From Shewanella sp. MBTL60-112-B2 (GTDB lineage: Bacteria > Pseudomonadota > Gammaproteobacteria > Enterobacterales > Shewanellaceae), in NCBI RefSeq assembly GCF_019655055.1, contig NZ_BPFA01000020.1, forward strand, positions 31,668 to 95,667: DNA of 64,000 nucleotides. Direction: 5' to 3'. This document shows, piece by piece, positions 37,116 to 46,250 of this stretch (positions within the stretch are counted from its first letter, which is position 1; every line of letters starts with the position of its first letter). The translations under genes and the position numbers were made by a program. Under the pieces are notes generated by a model. That model did not search any database. It was not told the DNA's origin and was given only the letters and a program-made list of their open reading frames with translations.

Positions 37116-39065
37116 ATGGAACACAGCTTTCTGATTCAAATTTTGCTGATGCTGGTCATTGCCATTGTTTCAATTGCCATATTAAGGCGCGCCGAATTGC
37201 CCGCTATCTTAGCGTATTTAGTTACGGGGGTGATAAGCGGCCCAAGCGGCTTTCATTGGTTTACCCAGCATCAGATGCAATCAGTTGCCGAACTTGGCGT
37301 TGTGTTGCTGATGTTTAGTCTTGGACTTGAGTTTTCACTGCCAAGACTTTGGGCTATGCGCCGTACAGTATTTGGTTTAGGTAGCGCGCAAGTCGTTGTG
37401 ACCACAGTATTGAGCATGGCAATTGCCCTGTTATGCAGCCTTAGCGTAACCGAATCAGTTATTGTCGGTTCTGCAATCGCGCTTTCTTCTACTGCGATTG
37501 TGCTTAAACTCCTCAATGAGCAAGGCTGGCTGAGGCGTCGCCATGGCGAGCTTTCCGTCAGTGTGCTGTTATTTCAAGATATTGCCGTCGTTCCCCTGTT
37601 AATTCTTATGCCCATCTTGGCTAGCGATGGTGACGCCTTGATGTGGAGTGATGTGGTATTAGGCTTACTCAAAGGGGTTCTCGCTTTTATTGCCTTGATG
37701 GCATTTGGTAAGTGGGCTTTGCCTAAATTATTCGACGAGGTGGCGCGCTCACGCTCGAACGAGCTATTTGTACTATCAACCTTAGTCGTTGCCTTAGTCA
37801 CTGGAGCAATAACCCAATGGCTGGGTTTATCCATGGCATTAGGCGCCTTTATGGCGGGGATGCTGCTTGGCGAGAGTCAGTATCGGCGTCAGCTTGAGGC
37901 CGATATTCGCCCCTTTAGAGATCTATTGATGGGGCTGTTTTTCATTTCAATAGGTATGTTACTGGACTTTAGGCTAGTGGCGCAGTTTTGGTGGCAAATC
38001 ATCTTGATTTTGATTGCGGTGATTTTAGGTAAGTCACTTATCATCTTTTCATTACTCAAGGTTGCTAAAGAGTCTTTTCGCTCTTCGGTAGCAACGGCAC
38101 TGAGTTTAGCGCAAGTAGGTGAGTTCAGTTTTGTGGTGTTGGCGCTGGCTGTTAACTATCAGTTACTCGATGCCAAAATTAGCACCATGTTAGTGATGGT
38201 CGCGGTGTTATCTATGGCGCTAGCACCTTGGTTGGTGCGTCATAGTGTTGATATTGCCAGGATGCTTCAAGGGCTAAAGCCCAAGGCTGCGACGAGTGAG
38301 CCGCTAAATGTCCAGATAGATAGTAAAGGGGATTTGGTTTTAATCTTAGGTTATGGTCGTGTAGGCCAAACTATTGCACGCTTCATGAAAACAGAAGCCA
38401 TCCCTTATTTAGTCCTAGATCTTGATCCTAAAAGGGTCTCGGAGGCGAGAACGGCTGGAGAGCCGGTATATTTTGGTGATGTCTGCAAGCGAAGCATTCT
38501 TAAGCAGGCCAAGATCCGTGAAGCAAAACTTATCGTGTTGACCTTCAGCAATGAACGAGTGCTCGAAGAGGTCTTGCCCCTATGCAGGCAACTTGCACCA
38601 GAAGCCAAAATCCTTGTGCGCACCCGTGATGACTCTGGAATGGAAGAGCTCGAGCGGGCGGGTGCCAGTCAGGTGATCCCTGAAACACTCGAAGGCAGCT
38701 TGATGTTAGTGTCGCAGGTGCTGTATCAGTGTGGTGTGCCCTTAGCACGAATCTTAAAGAGGCTAGAATCAGAGCGGCGAAACCATTATCGATATTTACA
38801 CGGTTTTTTTTCTGGAGCGGAAACCGATTTTACCTTGGAGCTATTACATGCGGTTGCTTTACCCAAAGGGGCTAACGCGGTGGGGCAGACCTTATCCCAG
38901 ATCCCTTGGGAGAAATTGAGGGTGGAGTTAAGAGCGGTAAGACGAGCCGGTGCAGAAGTTGAAAATCCAGAACTAGATTGGCAGATAAAGTCCGGCGATA
39001 TTCTTATTTTGTTAGGTAAGCCTAGACGAATAGAAAAGGCAGAGATATTTCTTTTGCAAGGCTAA
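37116..39065 (+). CDS. CPA2-family cation/proton antiporter with RCK domains (KefB/KefC-like)
   Basis: A 649-residue inner-membrane protein. Residues 1-385 form about 12 helices of the Na/H exchanger fold (ALSSTAIVLKLLNEQGWLRR and LGAFMAGMLLGESQYRRQLE are typical). Residues from about 408 form an RCK_N (TrkA-N) domain with the dinucleotide loop LILGYGRVGQTIARFM, and the last ~80 residues an RCK_C domain. Relatives export K+ in exchange for protons. The glutathione-adduct regulation of true KefB/KefC cannot be confirmed, and no ancillary KefF/KefG gene is adjacent. AAGGAG lies 12 bases before the ATG. Confidence 0.9.
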   Translation: MEHSFLIQILLMLVIAIVSIAILRRAELPAILAYLVTGVISGPSGFHWFTQHQMQSVAELGVVLLMFSLGLEFSLPRLWAMRRTVFGLGSAQVVVTTVLSMAIALLCSLSVTESVIVGSAIALSSTAIVLKLLNEQGWLRRRHGELSVSVLLFQDIAVVPLLILMPILASDGDALMWSDVVLGLLKGVLAFIALMAFGKWALPKLFDEVARSRSNELFVLSTLVVALVTGAITQWLGLSMALGAFMAGMLLGESQYRRQLEADIRPFRDLLMGLFFISIGMLLDFRLVAQFWWQIILILIAVILGKSLIIFSLLKVAKESFRSSVATALSLAQVGEFSFVVLALAVNYQLLDAKISTMLVMVAVLSMALAPWLVRHSVDIARMLQGLKPKAATSEPLNVQIDSKGDLVLILGYGRVGQTIARFMKTEAIPYLVLDLDPKRVSEARTAGEPVYFGDVCKRSILKQAKIREAKLIVLTFSNERVLEEVLPLCRQLAPEAKILVRTRDDSGMEELERAGASQVIPETLEGSLMLVSQVLYQCGVPLARILKRLESERRNHYRYLHGFFSGAETDFTLELLHAVALPKGANAVGQTLSQIPWEKLRVELRAVRRAGAEVENPELDWQIKSGDILILLGKPRRIEKAEIFLLQG

Positions 39066-39157
39066 GTAGCGGGTAGTGAGTAAAGATTGGCTATAGTTAT
39101 TAGCTTATCAACTATCTGCTATTAGCTTAAGCTATCGCATAAACAAGGAGTGAGCTG

Positions 39158-39886
39158 GTGCATTATCTTATCTTTATCTTGCTAGCGCCTATCTTATTTG
39201 TTCAAGGCCGCATAGTTAAGAAAGTCACACCAAAATTACCTGAAGCCGCGGGTCCAAGACATGGCTCTACTGGCGAAGGTAAGGTGATATCGGTATTAAT
39301 TTTAGGTGATAGCGCTGCAGCTGGAGTCGGTGTTGAAGATCAGAGCCAAGCATTAACCGGTGTTGTCGTTAATAATCTTGCTCAGTTATACCAGGTCGAT
39401 TGGCGTTTATTAGCAAAGTCAGGCCATAACACTGCTCAGACAATTGATATGTTGCAACAAGCGTTAGCTAAGCAGCGCGGTATGCGCTTTGAAGCTGTGG
39501 TTGTCTCGCTTGGTGTAAATGATGTTTTAAGCCCATTAACGGTCAAAAAATGGATAAGACATCAACAAGCTTTAATTGAACTCATAACCCGAGAGTTGAA
39601 CTGTCGGCACTTGATATTGACACGGGTGCCGCCTATGGGTGATTTTCCGGTGCTGCCACAACCATTACGTTGGTTTCTAGGTCAACGCAGCCAGGCCTTC
39701 AATCGACAGTTACAGCGCTATGCACAGCAAGAACCAAGATTTACCCTGTTAGATTTTGGCCATCAACTTAATTGTGATGCAATGGCTACGGATGGCTTTC
39801 ATCCGGGAGAGTTAATCTATAAAGACTGGGGCAAGAGCGTGGTGACTGTACTCTTGGCGCAAGAAAGTAACTCTAACGTTAATTGA
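39158..39886 (+). CDS. SGNH/GDSL-family hydrolase
   Basis: A 242-residue esterase-type hydrolase. The N-terminal ~15 residues are hydrophobic (MHYLIFILLAPILFVQG), a membrane anchor or signal. The SGNH blocks are complete: the nucleophile Ser in LILGDSAAAGVGVED, the oxyanion Gly in KSGHNTAQT, Asn in SLGVNDVLSP and the Asp-His pair in TDGFHPGELIYKDWG. Substrate unknown; a lipid or acylated-sugar substrate would fit a membrane-bound esterase. The GTG start has AAGGAG 7 bases upstream. It faces a patatin-like gene tail to tail. Confidence 0.88.
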   Translation: MHYLIFILLAPILFVQGRIVKKVTPKLPEAAGPRHGSTGEGKVISVLILGDSAAAGVGVEDQSQALTGVVVNNLAQLYQVDWRLLAKSGHNTAQTIDMLQQALAKQRGMRFEAVVVSLGVNDVLSPLTVKKWIRHQQALIELITRELNCRHLILTRVPPMGDFPVLPQPLRWFLGQRSQAFNRQLQRYAQQEPRFTLLDFGHQLNCDAMATDGFHPGELIYKDWGKSVVTVLLAQESNSNVN

Positions 39887-39896
39887 TTTTCTAACA

Positions 39897-41021
39897 TTAA
39901 TTGATATCAAAAAAATGCTTAATCTCATCAATCTGACACATAGCATCTTCATAGCCCAACTCTATTAAGGCACTGCAGTAGCCTTGCTCGAACAGTAGAT
40001 AGGAAACGATACTCGAATCGGAGTGTTCGTTTATTCCAAGCACCTTCATCATTGATTTAATGGCAAATGGCATATCTTGAAAGTAGCGAGACGCCATTGC
40101 GCTGAGATCTTCGCTGGGCTTAATCACTAAGGTTTCAATATTTTTCAGGGCTAATTTGCTTTTACTTTCTTCTGGGATCAAATCTAGGGTGTTATTGATC
40201 CGCTCCAGCCTTTCGAGATCGCTATTGAGTGTATCAGAGAAAATAGTATCGAGTAGGTGACCGGCTATCGTTGCTGTTTTAGGGTGGTGTTCAAGCTCTT
40301 TTGGTTGAATTTTATGGGGGCTCTCAAGGTTAATTACCATGATTTTTTCAGCTCCCAAATGAATTGGACTGCTCAGTGGTGCTAACTGGTGCACTGAGCC
40401 ATCACCATAGTATTCCTGATTTAAACGCACAGAGGGAAATACCATAGGGATAGCCGAACTTGCCAGAAGATGGTCGGTATTTAAACGAGTGCGCAAGCCG
40501 TGCCGCCTATCTCTCTGCCAGTTTTCCACATGGGAGTTAGCCTGAAAAAAAGTGACTGAGCGTGAGTTGTTATAGCATGAGGTGTCGAGACTAACGGCTT
40601 CGAGTGCACCGCTATTAATATTACGGTCTATTCGCTCAAAGCTAATTAAGTCGTTGAGTAACTTTCTTAAGGGATCGCTATTAAATAGGCTACCTGGACT
40701 GCTAGAGGCACCATCGCTCTGTAGCCCTTTTAAGGCCATTTTACTTAAGTGATTTAGTACGCCAAGAATCGATGCTTGGTAGACTTTTCGAGCATGAATG
40801 TGTCGCCATACCCATTCAAGTTTACGCACACCTAAGTGGAAGCAAGACGCATGGGTCGCGATAGAGGTTGCGTTAATAGCCCCTGCGGAAGTACCACAGA
40901 TGATCCTAAAAGGAATGCCATGGTTGCGAGGATAAAACTGTACTATCGCCTTGAGTACTCCAACTTGGTAGGCGGCCCTAGCGCCACCACCGCCCAATAC
41001 TAAGGCCGTTTTATTTGGCAA
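39897..41021 (-). CDS. Patatin-like phospholipase
   Basis: A 374-residue acyl hydrolase. The patatin catalytic parts are all present: the oxyanion loop LGGGGARAAYQVGVLKAI at residues 9-26, the nucleophile in GTSAG near residue 45, and the catalytic Asp in YYGDGSVHQLAPLSSPIHLGA near residue 212 (DGS in place of the usual DGG/A). No signal peptide is seen, so it is probably cytosolic or membrane-peripheral, and may act on phospholipids. The start is a TTG with AAGGAG 7 bases upstream. It converges with the SGNH hydrolase gene. Confidence 0.9.
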   Translation of the reverse strand: MPNKTALVLGGGGARAAYQVGVLKAIVQFYPRNHGIPFRIICGTSAGAINATSIATHASCFHLGVRKLEWVWRHIHARKVYQASILGVLNHLSKMALKGLQSDGASSSPGSLFNSDPLRKLLNDLISFERIDRNINSGALEAVSLDTSCYNNSRSVTFFQANSHVENWQRDRRHGLRTRLNTDHLLASSAIPMVFPSVRLNQEYYGDGSVHQLAPLSSPIHLGAEKIMVINLESPHKIQPKELEHHPKTATIAGHLLDTIFSDTLNSDLERLERINNTLDLIPEESKSKLALKNIETLVIKPSEDLSAMASRYFQDMPFAIKSMMKVLGINEHSDSSIVSYLLFEQGYCSALIELGYEDAMCQIDEIKHFFDIN

Positions 41022-41174
41022 TTCGACGCTCCTTATCGCTTGAAAACTAAAACTTATTCAAAACAACTGCTTATTTTTAGAATATGTGAGTACATCAGGA
41101 TCTTCAAGTCGTTAGTGCGAAACTCATACAAATTTGTAATTTTTTTTTGGGGGGATGCAGACATGTAGACATAA

Positions 41175-41204
41175 AAAAACGCCGATGATGTCATCGGCGT
41201 TTTT
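41175..41204. terminator. Terminator downstream of proS
   Basis: A perfect stem (AAAAACGCCGATG / CATCGGCGTTTTT) with a short loop, flanked by A and T runs. It lies about 30 bases after the proS stop on the minus strand and could work in both directions. Confidence 0.9.
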
Positions 41205-41233
41205 AGTGTGCTAGCTGTTTAGCTAAGCAGCGA

Positions 41234-42946
41234 TTAAGCTTGTTGCGCCTTTAAGAACTCAACGATTTGATCTAGTGGGATATCTTGCTTCTCACCAGTA
41301 CGACGGTTCTTGTATTCGAACATGCCGTTATCGATGTTACGATCGCCAATTACCACAACGTGTGGAATACCAATCAGCTCCATATCAGCAAACATCACGC
41401 CAGGGCGTTCTTTACGGTCATCGAACATTACTTCCATGCCAGCATCGTTTAGGTCTTGATATAGCTGCTCTGCAATATCTTTAACGCGATGCGACTTGTG
41501 CATGTTCATTGGCAAAATGCCAACAGTGAACGGTGCAATAGCTTCTGGCCAGATAATACCGCGGTCATCATTGTTTTGCTCAATTGCTGCAGCAACCATA
41601 CGACTTACGCCAACACCGTAACAACCCATAAGTAGAGTCTGTGACTTACCATTCTGGTCAAGTACGTTAGCATTCATCGCTTCAGAGTAGTTAGTACCTA
41701 ACTGGAAGATATGACCGACTTCGATACCGCGAAGTAGTGCAATAGTCCCTTTACCACATGGGCTAGGCTCGCCTTCGATGATGTTACGCAAATCGAACGC
41801 TGCCGCTTCTGGAAGATCGCGCTCCCAGTTAATACCGAAGAAGTGCTTACCGTCTTGGTTTGCACCAGCGCCAAAGTCACTCATGATGCTAACGCTGTGA
41901 TCAACAAACACAGGCATATCAAGGCCAACAGGACCGATAGAGCCAGTGCCAGCGCCAACCGCATCACGGATAGCGGCTTCATCAGCAAATTCAAATGGTG
42001 CTAATACAGCATCTAACTTCTCAGCTTTAACTTCGTTTAGCTCGTGGTCACCACGAATAACGATAGCGACTAATGGCGCTTCTTCAGTCGCACCCTTAAC
42101 GATAAGAGTCTTAACTGTTTTCTCAATCGCAATACCGTGCTGTTCTACAAGTTCAGCAATTGTTTTAGCGTTTGGTGTGTCAACTAAGGTCATTTCGCTA
42201 GTAGCAGCTTGACGTGTCTCAGTTGGCATTGGTGCTTCACATTTTTCAATGTTTGCTGCGTAATCACTTTCTGTTGAGTAAGCGATTAAGTCTTCACCAC
42301 TATTAGCTAAAACGTGGAACTCGTGTGACATGCTGCCACCGATAGAACCTGTATCAGCCATAACTGGACGGAAAGCTAGGCCTAAGCGAGTAAGGATGTT
42401 GCTGTAAGCTTGGAACATCGCTTCATAGGTTTCATCCATCGTTTCTTGATCGATATGGAAAGAGTATGCATCTTTCATCAAGAATTCACGTGAACGCATT
42501 ACACCAAAACGTGGACGAACTTCGTCACGGAACTTGGTTTGAATTTGGTATAGGTTAAGCGGTAACTGCTTGTATGAGTTAACCTCTTTACGCACGATGT
42601 CTGTGATCACTTCTTCGTGAGTTGGGCCTAGTACGAAGTCACGGTTGTGACGGTCTTGGAAACGTAGTAGTTCAGGACCAAACTTTTCAAAACGACCCGT
42701 TTCAACCCAAAGATCGGCAGGCTGAACCATAGGCATAAGAATTTCAACCGAGCCCGCTTTGTTCATTTCTTCACGAACAATCGCTTCGATTTTACGAAGT
42801 ACACGTAAACCTGTCGGCAACCAGCTGTATAAGCCTGATGCATTACGACGGATCATGCCCGCACGTAACATTAACTGGTGACTAACGACTTCTGCGTTCG
42901 CAGGAGTTTCTTTTTGAGTTGATAGCAGGTACTTGCTTACGCGCAT
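41234..42946 (-). CDS. proS: Prolyl-tRNA synthetase
   Basis: ProRS charges tRNA-Pro in the cytosol. 570 residues, the long bacterial form. Class II motifs are visible: [23 protein letters not shown] (motif 1 region), [18 protein letters not shown] with [15 protein letters not shown], and the C-terminal [14 protein letters not shown] (motif 3) followed by the anticodon-binding domain. Between about residues 225 and 400 lies the INS/YbaK-like editing domain ([29 protein letters not shown] region) that clears Ala-tRNA-Pro. It stands alone here; in E. coli trmO and rcsF are adjacent. Confidence 0.97.
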   Translation of the reverse strand: MRVSKYLLSTQKETPANAEVVSHQLMLRAGMIRRNASGLYSWLPTGLRVLRKIEAIVREEMNKAGSVEILMPMVQPADLWVETGRFEKFGPELLRFQDRHNRDFVLGPTHEEVITDIVRKEVNSYKQLPLNLYQIQTKFRDEVRPRFGVMRSREFLMKDAYSFHIDQETMDETYEAMFQAYSNILTRLGLAFRPVMADTGSIGGSMSHEFHVLANSGEDLIAYSTESDYAANIEKCEAPMPTETRQAATSEMTLVDTPNAKTIAELVEQHGIAIEKTVKTLIVKGATEEAPLVAIVIRGDHELNEVKAEKLDAVLAPFEFADEAAIRDAVGAGTGSIGPVGLDMPVFVDHSVSIMSDFGAGANQDGKHFFGINWERDLPEAAAFDLRNIIEGEPSPCGKGTIALLRGIEVGHIFQLGTNYSEAMNANVLDQNGKSQTLLMGCYGVGVSRMVAAAIEQNNDDRGIIWPEAIAPFTVGILPMNMHKSHRVKDIAEQLYQDLNDAGMEVMFDDRKERPGVMFADMELIGIPHVVVIGDRNIDNGMFEYKNRRTGEKQDIPLDQIVEFLKAQQA

Positions 42947-43344
42947 TACCGGTGTCCAAATTTGAGTTGAATGGGCGCTATTTTATCACTTGTAGAGGTT
43001 CTGTCACCTATGGATTTCGTGATTAAGTGGAATTTATTGGCTTTGTTCTGTCTCAACTGACTAATGAGTGAATACGATTAGGACTAAGTTATCAAAAATT
43101 AAGCAATAGGGGACAGTAGAGAGCTGCTAAGGTTTGTCTTTTATCATCTCGTTAATCAGGCCGTTAATTGTAATAGCGTCTTATTGCAATGCTTAGGATT
43201 GGAGCGCGCGGCAAGGTCATCTGTTTCGATTAAGCTAAACTTGAATATGCTGGCTAGCCTCGAGTTAACACTTTCTGGCGCCATCCTTTTAATGCGTCAA
43301 TGAAAACGCCGTTAACTTACCCCTTCATTCCAAGGGAGCAAATC
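42947..43344. other. 398-bp intergenic region with no gene
   Basis: The divergent region between proS and the nitrilase gene. It must hold the promoters of both. I find no RNA motif, strong hairpin or convincing -35/-10 pair, and no coding frame with a ribosome binding site. Confidence 0.5.
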
Positions 43345-44283
43345 ATGAAAAAAGTCGTAATTATTCAAGAGGCACCCTGTGTGCTAGATAAGAAAGCAAC
43401 AATTCAAAAAGCTGTAGAAATTGTTCATTCGGTATCAGACAAAGGTGCTGAACTCATCGTCTTTCCTGAGGCATTCATACCTGGCTACCCAGCATGGATA
43501 TGGCGATTAAGACCAGGGGCTGACTGGGGACTATGTGAGGCCTTACACGCGCGTTTGCTACAAAACTCGGTAGATTTGTCATCGGATGATCTTACGCCGT
43601 TACTCGAGGCTGTTAAACAAAGAGGCGTTACCCTAGTTTGTGGATTAAACGAGCGAGATAATGCCAATAGTCAGTCGACCATTTATAACACGGCTATCAC
43701 CATAGATCCTCAAGGAAATATCGTTAACCATCATCGTAAACTTATGCCGACGAATCCAGAGCGTATGGTCTGGGGCTTTGGCGATGGTTATGGGCTAAAC
43801 GTGATTACCACGCCAGTTGGAAAAATTGCTAGCCTCATATGTTGGGAAAATTATATGCCATTGGCTAGGTATGCTCTGTATTCACAGGGGGTAGAGATAT
43901 ATATCGCTCCAACTTATGACAGCGGCGAAGCTTGGATTGGAACGATGCAACATATTGCTAGAGAGGGAAAATGTTGGGTACTGTGCTGTGGCGTAGCGCT
44001 GCAAAGAAAAGATTTACCAGAAGATCTTCCTGATCTAGATAGACTCTACCCTGCTGATGAAGATTGGATCAATGCCGGTGACTCACTTATCGTATCGCCA
44101 AGTGGTGAAATTCTGGCAGGTCCACTATCTAAAGAGAAAGGCTATTTATTGTTAGATATTGATGTTGAAAAGGCGGCGAGCTCAAAGCGGGCGCTAGATG
44201 TTGCTGGACATTATTCGAGGCCGGATGTGTTTAAATTAGAAGTCGATAAGTCTCGTCAGTCACCAGTAAGATTTAAGGATTAG
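43345..44283 (+). CDS. Nitrilase-family carbon-nitrogen hydrolase
   Basis: A 312-residue cytosolic enzyme. The catalytic triad is complete: Glu42 in VFPEAFIPGYPAWIWRLRPG, Lys in NHHRKLMPTNPERMVWGFGDG near residue 128, and Cys in ASLICWENYMPLARY near residue 164. The CWENYMP context is that of true nitrilases, which hydrolyse R-CN to the acid and ammonia, rather than of omega-amidases or carbamoylputrescine hydrolases. The substrate is not deducible. The ATG has AGGGAGC about 5 bases upstream; the longer frame upstream is discarded. It is a single-gene unit in a block that interrupts the proS-trmO neighbourhood. Confidence 0.9.
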   Translation: MKKVVIIQEAPCVLDKKATIQKAVEIVHSVSDKGAELIVFPEAFIPGYPAWIWRLRPGADWGLCEALHARLLQNSVDLSSDDLTPLLEAVKQRGVTLVCGLNERDNANSQSTIYNTAITIDPQGNIVNHHRKLMPTNPERMVWGFGDGYGLNVITTPVGKIASLICWENYMPLARYALYSQGVEIYIAPTYDSGEAWIGTMQHIAREGKCWVLCCGVALQRKDLPEDLPDLDRLYPADEDWINAGDSLIVSPSGEILAGPLSKEKGYLLLDIDVEKAASSKRALDVAGHYSRPDVFKLEVDKSRQSPVRFKD

Positions 44284-44501
44284 TGAATTGATAGCTTGCT
44301 AATCAATTACCTACTAATTAACTGCCTGTTAATTAGGGGTTAGCTTTAATGCTAGAGCTAATTAGCGAAAACTTTCTCTGTCGTGTTAACTTTTGCTTTT
44401 GGACTACTTTATAACAGTGTCACATTAGTGGGCTAGGTGTTAGATTAAGCTTGAATTCAGCCATGTCCCCCCTAGAGCATTTTCAGAGATAAGTTTAGAT
44501 A

Positions 44502-44792
44502 ATGGAATTGATATTTTTACCACTGCTTATCGTACCTTTTAAGTACAAGCAATTTGGCCGTTCAGAGTGGTATTTTACTCTGTTTTTTCTCGCTTATGCC
44601 GTAACGTTAACAACGCTTACCCTGCCTTTAAATTCACGCTTAGGCAGTTTTTATATTGGCATTCCCTCATTTTCATATTTCTTTTATATGTACCCCGAGA
44701 TCCAGACCCAGTATTCATCGACAGTGTTACGAAGCTTAAGCTTTTTCGGTGTTGTTAGTGCATTTGTCGCACTTGTCGTTTTCTTTTACTGA
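44502..44792 (+). CDS. Small hypothetical membrane protein
   Basis: A 96-residue frame with three hydrophobic stretches (about residues 2-12, 24-42 and 76-95), rich in Phe and Tyr, consistent with a small inner-membrane protein. I do not recognise a family. The ribosome binding site is weak (AGATAAG well upstream). It may be a real orphan gene or a chance frame; the nitrilase and a universal stress protein gene flank it without operon linkage. Confidence 0.45.
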   Translation: MELIFLPLLIVPFKYKQFGRSEWYFTLFFLAYAVTLTTLTLPLNSRLGSFYIGIPSFSYFFYMYPEIQTQYSSTVLRSLSFFGVVSAFVALVVFFY

Positions 44793-44861
44793 GCACTGAG
44801 AATTTAGTTCATAGCCTTCAAACTAGCTATAAAGCATCATTGGTACTTATCTCGTAGATAG

Positions 44862-45305
44862 TCATTTAACAACGAGAACAGGGCACTTAGCCTGATTGGC
44901 AACGGCCTCGGCAACGTTGGGGTTTAACAGGTGAGACAGGCCTGTTAAACCGTTGCTGGCTATCACTATCATGCCGACTTTTTGCTCGTCGGCTTCCTCT
45001 AAAATCTGCTCTACTACACCGCCACTGCGAACGTTGGTATGTACCATTAATCCTCTAGGGACTTGCTCTCGCACCTCTGCCACAATCTGTTTTATTTTAT
45101 CGTTAGCATAGGTTTCAGGGTCTTGAAGCTGCTCGGTTGGACCGTTTATCACTATGCCAAAATCCGGTGCGACATTAGGTAGCCCCATGACATTTAATAG
45201 CCTAATGTTGACCTTATATAAACTTGCCATCTCCACGGCATAGCCTAAGGCGTGAGTCGATGTTTCTGAAAAGTCTATTGGGCACAAGATATCGTGTGTT
45301 CGCAT
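44862..45305 (-). CDS. Universal stress protein, UspA family
   Basis: A 147-residue Usp-fold protein: DILCPIDFSETSTHALGYAVEMA at the start and IVIASNGLTGLSHLLNPNVAEAVANQAKCPVLVVK at the end. The G-2x-G-9x-G-S/T ATP-binding motif is degenerate here (SNGLTG then NPNVAE), so ATP binding is doubtful. Universal stress proteins are made on growth arrest and stress and act as dimers with poorly defined targets. The ATG with GGAGGGG just upstream is chosen; the frame extends 19 codons further without resemblance. Confidence 0.87.
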   Translation of the reverse strand: MRTHDILCPIDFSETSTHALGYAVEMASLYKVNIRLLNVMGLPNVAPDFGIVINGPTEQLQDPETYANDKIKQIVAEVREQVPRGLMVHTNVRSGGVVEQILEEADEQKVGMIVIASNGLTGLSHLLNPNVAEAVANQAKCPVLVVK

Positions 45306-45457
45306 AACCCCTCCATTAAAATTAAAAAGCCAAGTATTGGAAAACTTAATCTCTAAAGACAATCCTTAAACATAAGCTTTAAATATAGGTGGAGAAATGT
45401 CGCGGCTCAAATGTGTTTTTTAAGCCAAAATTAAAACAGCGGGAATGACGGAGGGGC

Positions 45458-45561
45458 AAATTTTGTTGGAGCTAATCTGAGTTGGTAAATTTTGTTGGAA
45501 CCGCATAAAAGTGACTTAAATAAAAAGTCACTTCTAGGTTTACGCAATTCTAGGTTTACGC
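45458..45561. repeat. Two short direct duplications and a terminator-like hairpin
   Basis: AAATTTTGTTGGA occurs at 45458 and 45487, and TTCTAGGTTTACGC at 45532 and 45548. Between them an inverted repeat AAGTGACTT / AAGTCACTT (45509-45533) has a T-rich end on the minus strand, and could terminate the acyltransferase transcript. Two separate small duplications in about 100 bases suggest slippage or a decayed insertion. Confidence 0.5.
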
Positions 45562-45608
45562 CGTTGCACTGTCGCAGCTTTTTGATACAAAACAAGCGAG
45601 CAAAGCTG

Positions 45609-46250
45609 CTAGAGCTTATCTCGCCTATCACCAATGACTCGAGCAGGGTTACCTGCCACTATCGCGTAATCGGCAACATCTTTAGTGACCACGGCTCCCA
45701 TGCCTATTACAGCGTGATTACCTATGGTGACTCCATCGACAATTCCCGCCTGAGCGCCAATCCATACATCTTCACCAATCACCACGCCTTTTGAATTCGA
45801 GGCTTGTTGATAGATAGGTGTATCGGGTGCCATGCCATGGTTAAAGGCATAGATAGTCACGTTATTGGCGATGCGGGTTTGATTGCCGATCCTAATCCCG
45901 TGACGGCCACCATCGAGGGAGCAGCCGTGATTAATCGCCACCTCATTACCTAATGTAATAGGGCCGTGCAAAAAGCTGTCGGCGGCTATCATACATTGAT
46001 CGCCGATATTAATATCACGCCCAGGTTCGGCAAAAAGATTCGCCTCAGGTGCCACGAAACAGTTTTCGCCAATAGAGACGGTTTCGACTGCACAAAAATG
46101 GGCTTGTACGCTATCTTGCCAAGGTTTGGCCCATAATTGGTGCTTCTCTTTTAGTGAGAAATAGAGCCAAGGCATATAAGACAGACGCTTCTTATGCTGA
46201 GTTTGATAATCCGGCTTTTGTGGCGCTGGTGGCAAGGTCATTGGGCTCAT
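45609..46250 (-). CDS. Hexapeptide-repeat acyltransferase (LbetaH family)
   Basis: A 213-residue left-handed beta-helix protein of the maltose/galactoside O-acetyltransferase type. Repeats run from about residue 60 to the end (VSIGENCFVAPEANLFAEPG, INIGDQCMIAADSFLHG, VIGEDVWIGAQAGIVDGVTIG), and the acetyl-transfer His fits IYAFNHGMAPDT near residue 138. The family ending VTKDVADYAIVAGNPARVIG is clear. The first ~50 residues are not repeat-like. Substrate unknown, probably a sugar. It directly abuts trmO (stop and ATG adjacent), so it is cotranscribed, though no functional link is apparent. Confidence 0.85.
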   Translation of the reverse strand: MSPMTLPPAPQKPDYQTQHKKRLSYMPWLYFSLKEKHQLWAKPWQDSVQAHFCAVETVSIGENCFVAPEANLFAEPGRDINIGDQCMIAADSFLHGPITLGNEVAINHGCSLDGGRHGIRIGNQTRIANNVTIYAFNHGMAPDTPIYQQASNSKGVVIGEDVWIGAQAGIVDGVTIGNHAVIGMGAVVTKDVADYAIVAGNPARVIGDRRDKL

